Source: Sarcomyxa edulis
Taxonomy: Eukaryota > Basidiomycota > Agaricomycetes > Agaricales > Mycenaceae
Direction of reading: 5' to 3'
Assembly (NCBI GenBank): GCA_009761415.1
Contig: QUOL01000004.1
Span: 930,001-994,000, forward strand
DNA length: 64,000 bases
In this document: positions 59,575-64,000 of the stretch, piece after piece
Layout: each line of letters opens with the position of its first letter
How positions within the stretch are numbered: the first letter of the stretch is position 1
Translations under genes and position numbers: made by a program
The notes under the pieces: generated by a model
What the model was told of the DNA's origin: nothing
What the model saw: only the letters and a program-made list of their open reading frames with translations
The model's database searches: none

Positions 59575-60791
59575 ATGCAAGGTATCTTACCCAATTTCAA
59601 TATTTGCCCGTTCGATCTCTGATAATCATTAGGCTTCAACAAATATTACCCACCGGACTATGATGGCGAGAAACATGGCAGTCTTAACTCATATAGAGGT
59701 AAGGATTTACTTACCATGTTGTCAGTCTCACTATACTGACCCACTATGTAGGCAAACACGCCCTTGGAGACAGGGCCCGTAAGATTGACCAAGGAATCCT
59801 GATAACTCGATTCGAATTACCTTTTAATATATGGTGGTATGCCAGCCTGCTCCCTGTATCGTTCTTGTTGCCTGATTTCCCTCCTCAGCGGCACCTGCAA
59901 CAATCATATCGGAATGGGTGTACGGTACAATGCTGAGAAGAAGAAGATCGGAATGTACTACTCGACCCCCATATTCTCTTTCCGGTGTAAATGCCATCTA
60001 TGTGACGGCTGGTTTGAGATACAAACTGACCCGAAGGTCAGTGGTATCACTTCTAGGCAAGATGTGATGACGTTGCTGACTCAGTCTCTCAGAACACTCG
60101 CTATGTTGTGACCTCAGGCGCCCGCCAGAAAGACGAAGACTGGAACCCTGAGGAAAACGGAGGTTATGCTGTTCACGGTGAGGATTGAACAATCCATCCT
60201 TTCTTCGGCATCATTTGAAACGTCAATATAGATACCGAAGGCAATATTGCACCTGTGGACCCTCTTGCTGCCCTGGAGAAATCGACAGATGCTCAGAATC
60301 ACTTGACGAAGGTCCAAATACCACGACTCGAGTCATTGCAGACTGTCTCGGAGCACTACAATTCGGATCCATATTCGTTATCTACCAAAGTTCGAAAACG
60401 CTTTCGAGAGGAGAAGAAGATCGATAAGGAGAAGAAGAATGCGGATGACCTCATCAAAGGACGCTATGGCTTACCGGAGACGCTGAGTCTAGTAGCAGAC
60501 GATGACAGTGTTGTCTCTGAAGCCAAGGAGAGATGGGAACTGGGAAGAAGGGAGCTGGAACTAAGGGAAGGTGCCAAACGTCGGAAGCTGGCAGTCGAAA
60601 TTACATCCATTCCGTCCTCCCGAATATCGGGTCGCCTCTCATCCAAGTCATCCAAAGCATCGCGAGCTGCTGCTACTAATCCAGTAGCCTCTCTTCGAGC
60701 CCGGATACTGGAAAACACAGCCAGGCAATCAAATCCTTTCGGTCGTTCCACTGGTAGTGGAAGTTCTAGCAGCCTCGTGTCCAAGAAGTAG
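59575..60791 (+). CDS. CWC16/YJU2-family splicing factor (CCDC130/SAF4 type)
   Basis: Exons 59575-59581, 59633-59698, 59752-59836,59889-60036, 60093-60177 and 60232-60791 (316 aa). The conserved N-terminal half has QGFNKYYPPDYD, HALGDRARK, GILITRFELPFNIWC and two CxxC pairs (CGTC, CHLC) forming a zinc site, then GARQKDEDWNPEENGG. The C-terminal half is charged coiled coil (KKIDKEKKNADDL, RRELELREGAKRRK) and Ser-rich. CWC16 proteins join the spliceosome near the first step; the QGFNKYYPPD opening indicates the CCDC130/SAF4 branch rather than YJU2 proper. The first coding exon is only 7 nt (Met-Gln plus one base). Confidence 0.92.
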
Positions 60792-61431
60792 ATGGTGTCG
60801 ACACCTCTCGCTGCTAGAACGAACGAGAGGAGTAACATCGAGCTATTCCGAGCATACAATACTGCTATAGTGTCAAGGGACCGTGCCCTTCGTTCAACCT
60901 ATAGAACTCCTCATCGACTAGGCGATCCACAAGACCGTGTCACGTCAAACGAGCGCCCGTAAGAGGCTATGACCCACAAACCTAGTTGGTTGCAAGCCAT
61001 CGCAAGGTTGTACTCGATCGGGAGGATGAGATCAATCTTTATAACTGACAGCGTTATATTGCTCCGGAAGTAGGACGATGAGGCTCAAAGACGTAGCACT
61101 GTCAAAATAGGTTACATATGTATATATTGCCATACTGGCAGCTATGCGAACTCTAATAGGGCTTTCTCCACAATCCGAGTGAACAAGAAATCGATAGCAA
61201 GTCAAACAACAGGTAGGAATACAGAGAGCAGATAAAAAGTAACCAAGAAACACGACGAGGCAAGTAGATGATGCACAAATCAGTTGACTCCAGTAGAAAA
61301 ACCGTAAAAAATAAGATAAGCACGGGGGCGAAATTAGGAGGGTCAGAGAGAAGAAAGGACAAACAAATGTAGAGAGATGGGGGGAAAAAGATATATGATG
61401 AAGGCTAACGAGAAAAGGAACTGTCCCGAAA
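60792..61431. other. Intergenic region between convergent genes
   Basis: About 640 bp separating the convergent splicing-factor and ARID genes; presumably both 3' UTRs. A-rich on the plus strand near 61300-61420. No gene recognised. Confidence 0.5.
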
Positions 61432-64000
61432 CTATGAAGTGAAGATCGCCCATGGTTGTTCCAGTGTAGGCATCGGACTGTCCCATTTCCAATCCGGATT
61501 CTGATAGTAAGCCGACTCTCCTCCGTCTATTTCCTTGAATACTCCCAAACGCAATGGATCCGGGCGCTCTTCCGCTTTGATATCAGAAGTAAGAGCATGG
61601 TGAGCAGCGTCCGACTCTGAATTCGATTCAGGACTCGGGTTCGTCGAGGACGACGAGATAAGGTCCGGCGTCGGAGCTTTCGATAAGCTGTCATCATCAT
61701 CAACATTCCCAAACGACGAGAAGTCAAAGAATTCAACGAATTCGTCAATAGGTGGTTGAACAGGAGCAGAGGATGTCGATTGAAGCTCGCTTAGTATACT
61801 TGAAGAGCTCTCTGGGAGGTCTGTAACAGGTCCACCGTAGCCCTTCAGTATCTCGTCCAGTGTCTGTGAGATATCCGATGTAAGCGATTCTTGGCCTTCG
61901 CCTCCAGCAGCCAGCTTTATAAGCTCGGCCATGTGTTCTAAGAATGCACTGGCGTCCTCCTCTGTTTTGATGTCGTCGATCGCTTCCTGTTTTTTGACCA
62001 GAGCCTCAGAAGGCGGGCCATCCCAGTCAGAAGATTCAGTCTTGAGACGTTTCGGTGGCGATCCCTCATTAGCTGTCGAAGCTGCCGGGGTAGATCCAGA
62101 CGCAGAAGCCGCACCAGATCCGCTGGCACCGGGAGTCTCATCTTCGCGGGCTCGTTTGAGATTGTTTGTGGCTGAGGGAGAACGTACAGATTCAGGAGCA
62201 GAAGCTTGTGCAACCGCTTTGGATGGTCTCCGTTTAGCAGCAGTAGATTTAGCAAGTTTGGGCGTTGCTTTGGTTTTAGGTGATTTCGGCGCTTGAGGGG
62301 ATGACGATGCCGGAGTGGGGGTGGGAGCATTAGCGATGGGTGTGGAAACGGAGGGGGCGGAAGGAGGCGTTGGGGTGGAGATAGCCGCTGCAGCGGGGCC
62401 GGGTTGAATGGGTGCGGCTCTCCGTTTAGTGGGGGGAGGTTGTAAGTTGACGGGACGATTAGTAGGTGGGGGAGCGAGAGGTTGCACGGGTCGTTGGGGA
62501 GGTGGTTGAGGTGTTCGGGGATGAGGAACGTTGGAGACACGGGAAGGAATAGGGAGACCTGACGGCTGCTGTGCATTGTTGATGCTCGGGGTGGGAATGT
62601 TAGAGTTGTGCATTTGGCCATTCATCATCTGATTATGCATGGCAGAAAAAACATCACTGTATTGCTGGATCTGACTGAGCATGACGCGCAGACTTCCGAG
62701 GCTGAGGACGAATTGTGGGGTGCCGTTGGACATCAAATGTCTTTGCTGCTGGACGGTCATGATCTAGATGAGAGGCATTGAGTGGTCGATCGCTTAAGGG
62801 ATAGATAGGACAGGCTCACAATCGCAATGAGCTTCTTCACAACTTCTTCATGTTTCAATAGAACGAATACCATGGGGAGTTTGGAATCCAAATCCGTCGC
62901 AGCGCGGTGTAATTGCTCTAGAAGTTGATTGAACTCTAGCCGCTGCTCTACAGGCACATCGACAGGACCCATGGAGCTCATGTCTGGGAGGGTAGACAGA
63001 ATCGTATTTTTTGTCAGCAAAAAAAAACCGAACGAATAATGGAAAAACTGACTCCGCTCCTGGAAAGTTTTCTTCGCCAACCCAATGAAATTGTATGCAG
63101 CCTGCAGCTGTTCTCGGGTGGGACGTTGCGGTGTCATCATGCCATTCTGCTGCAAAGCGCGCGGTGGCATGAAATTTGGGACAGCAGGGTGCGGTGGCAT
63201 GAACTGTTGAGGTCGCACACCATTGCCAACACCATTGAGATGGCCACCAGAATTCGGTATGGATCCATTCGTCAGCTGAGGAGAGACACCAAAGGGTGCA
63301 CCCCCCTGATTCTGCTGCTGCTGCGACTGCTGCTGCTGCTGTTGAGCCATCCTATTATCTTGATCAGACGAAGGCGGCTGCATCTGGTTCTGATTCTGGT
63401 TCTGACTCGTCGACTGGAGCTGCCCCCGAAACTGCCTCTGCTCTATCATATGCCGTTGCAGCGTCGCTCGGTTGATCTCCACGAACTGTATCATCTTGTC
63501 TGGTATACCCTGCGCACGCAGTTCCGCTACGGACTGGCTTGCGTATCCTAGGATGAGCTTCATCTGATGCGCGTTCATGCCACGCATCATACCCGGTTGA
63601 GGTGGTGGCCCTCCGCCGTTGCTACTAGGACCACCAGGACCGCCGGGACCGCCACCACCACCGCCGTTGTTGTTATTGGCAGCCTGTTGCTGCGCTTGCA
63701 TCTTCATCTTGGAGTCGATGACAGACCGAATGTAAACACCGTCGAAAGAGGATAGGTATTCCTTGTATACGTGCGCTAGATGCTGGGCCACTCCCGGACT
63801 GGATTTTGCAGGTTCTGTGTCTGTACCGGGGAACTGGATAAAGCCCATTCGTCCGGCGATGACAGGCCAGTAATCTTTCTGTTGGACCTGGTGGGTGGTG
63901 TCAGTAAACAATCGAGAGAGACATTGTATGACAGAGAACGTACTTTCTGCCCTCCACCCTCATTCATCACCTGACAATGAAGCACAAACAAATCGATTGG
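61432..64000 (-). CDS. ARID-domain protein, SWI1-like, 3' part (continues beyond window)
   Basis: Exons 64000(partial)-63944, 63887-63053, 62983-62820 and 62763-61432; 796 C-terminal residues are visible and the 5' end lies outside. The ARID/BRIGHT DNA-binding domain spans the first join: PIDLFVLHCQVMNEGG then VQQKDYWPVIAGRMGF and HLAHVYKEYLSSFD. After it come Gly- and Gln-rich low-complexity tracts (NNNGGGGGG, QQQQQSQQQQ), a helix-rich stretch (VDVPVEQRLEFNQLLEQL), a Pro/Ala/Ser region with basic patches (AKSTAAKRRPSK) and an acidic tail. This layout matches the SWI1/ARID1 subunit of SWI/SNF chromatin remodellers. Nuclear. The acidic C-terminus may be an activation region (inference). Confidence 0.85.

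Noticed and set aside
1..64000. CRISPR arrays, prophage or bacterial-type defence systems
   Set aside because: The window is nuclear fungal DNA with spliceosomal introns; no regularly spaced repeats or phage-type genes were seen.

Overview
The window is a gene-dense piece of a filamentous basidiomycete genome, most likely an Agaricomycete. Nearly every gene is broken by many short introns (about 47-70 nt). The gene set is typical of mushroom-forming fungi: a class III chitinase with a CBM5/12-like module, a GH79 beta-glucuronidase, a phi-like GST, a TKL-type kinase relative and small GPI-anchored Ser/Thr-rich secreted proteins. All exon coordinates were worked out by hand from splice signals, reading-frame closure and recalled family sequences. 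No alignment or transcript was available. Every multi-exon model listed sums to a multiple of three.

Layout. 1-2.3 kb: no convincing gene. 2.3-4.6 kb: OLA1/YchF ATPase whose introns carry three copies of a C/D-box snoRNA-like element. 5.1-10.8 kb: PLP-homeostasis protein, GH79 on the minus strand, and a truncated second copy of the PLP gene's 3' end. 10.8-16.9 kb: GST, MMTAG2-like protein, a probable pseudokinase and an SH3 (LSB1/PIN3-like) protein. 17.5-20.5 kb: three tandem paralogues of a secreted, probably GPI-anchored protein. 20.8-24 kb: a RAD51D-like recombination ATPase and a TCP11/SOK1-family protein. 24.4-29.6 kb: an orphan single-exon gene followed by about 4 kb of repeat-rich, apparently gene-free DNA. 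29.6-39.5 kb: J-domain protein, inositol-polyphosphate 5-phosphatase, SERINC, and the AP-3 beta adaptin starting divergently 43 bp from SERINC. 39.5-46.4 kb: CWH43 (GPI lipid remodelling), a CobW-type G3E GTPase and a mitofissin (Atg44/DUF1748) gene. 46.9-50.9 kb: a membrane protein with an array of duplicated phase-0 exons. 52.4-64 kb: chitinase, GPI13 (GPI ethanolamine-phosphate transferase), a DEDD-type exonuclease-like protein, a YJU2/SAF4-type splicing factor and the 3' part of an ARID (SWI1-like) gene that runs off the right edge.

There is no sign of an operon or a biosynthetic cluster. Three loose functional themes recur: GPI anchors (CWH43, GPI13, the tandem GPI-type proteins), endolysosomal membranes (AP-3 beta, SERINC, 5-phosphatase) and cell-wall or carbohydrate enzymes (chitinase, GH79). 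I infer these are ordinary neighbours.

The most unusual signal is in OLA1. Three copies of a C/D snoRNA-like sequence carry a conserved guide that fits the peptidyl-transferase-centre region of 25S rRNA (the snR69-type Cm2948 site in yeast numbering, from memory). Two of the copies lie in what looks like a tandemly duplicated intron joined by a zero-length exon (AG|GT), that is, a recursive splice point.
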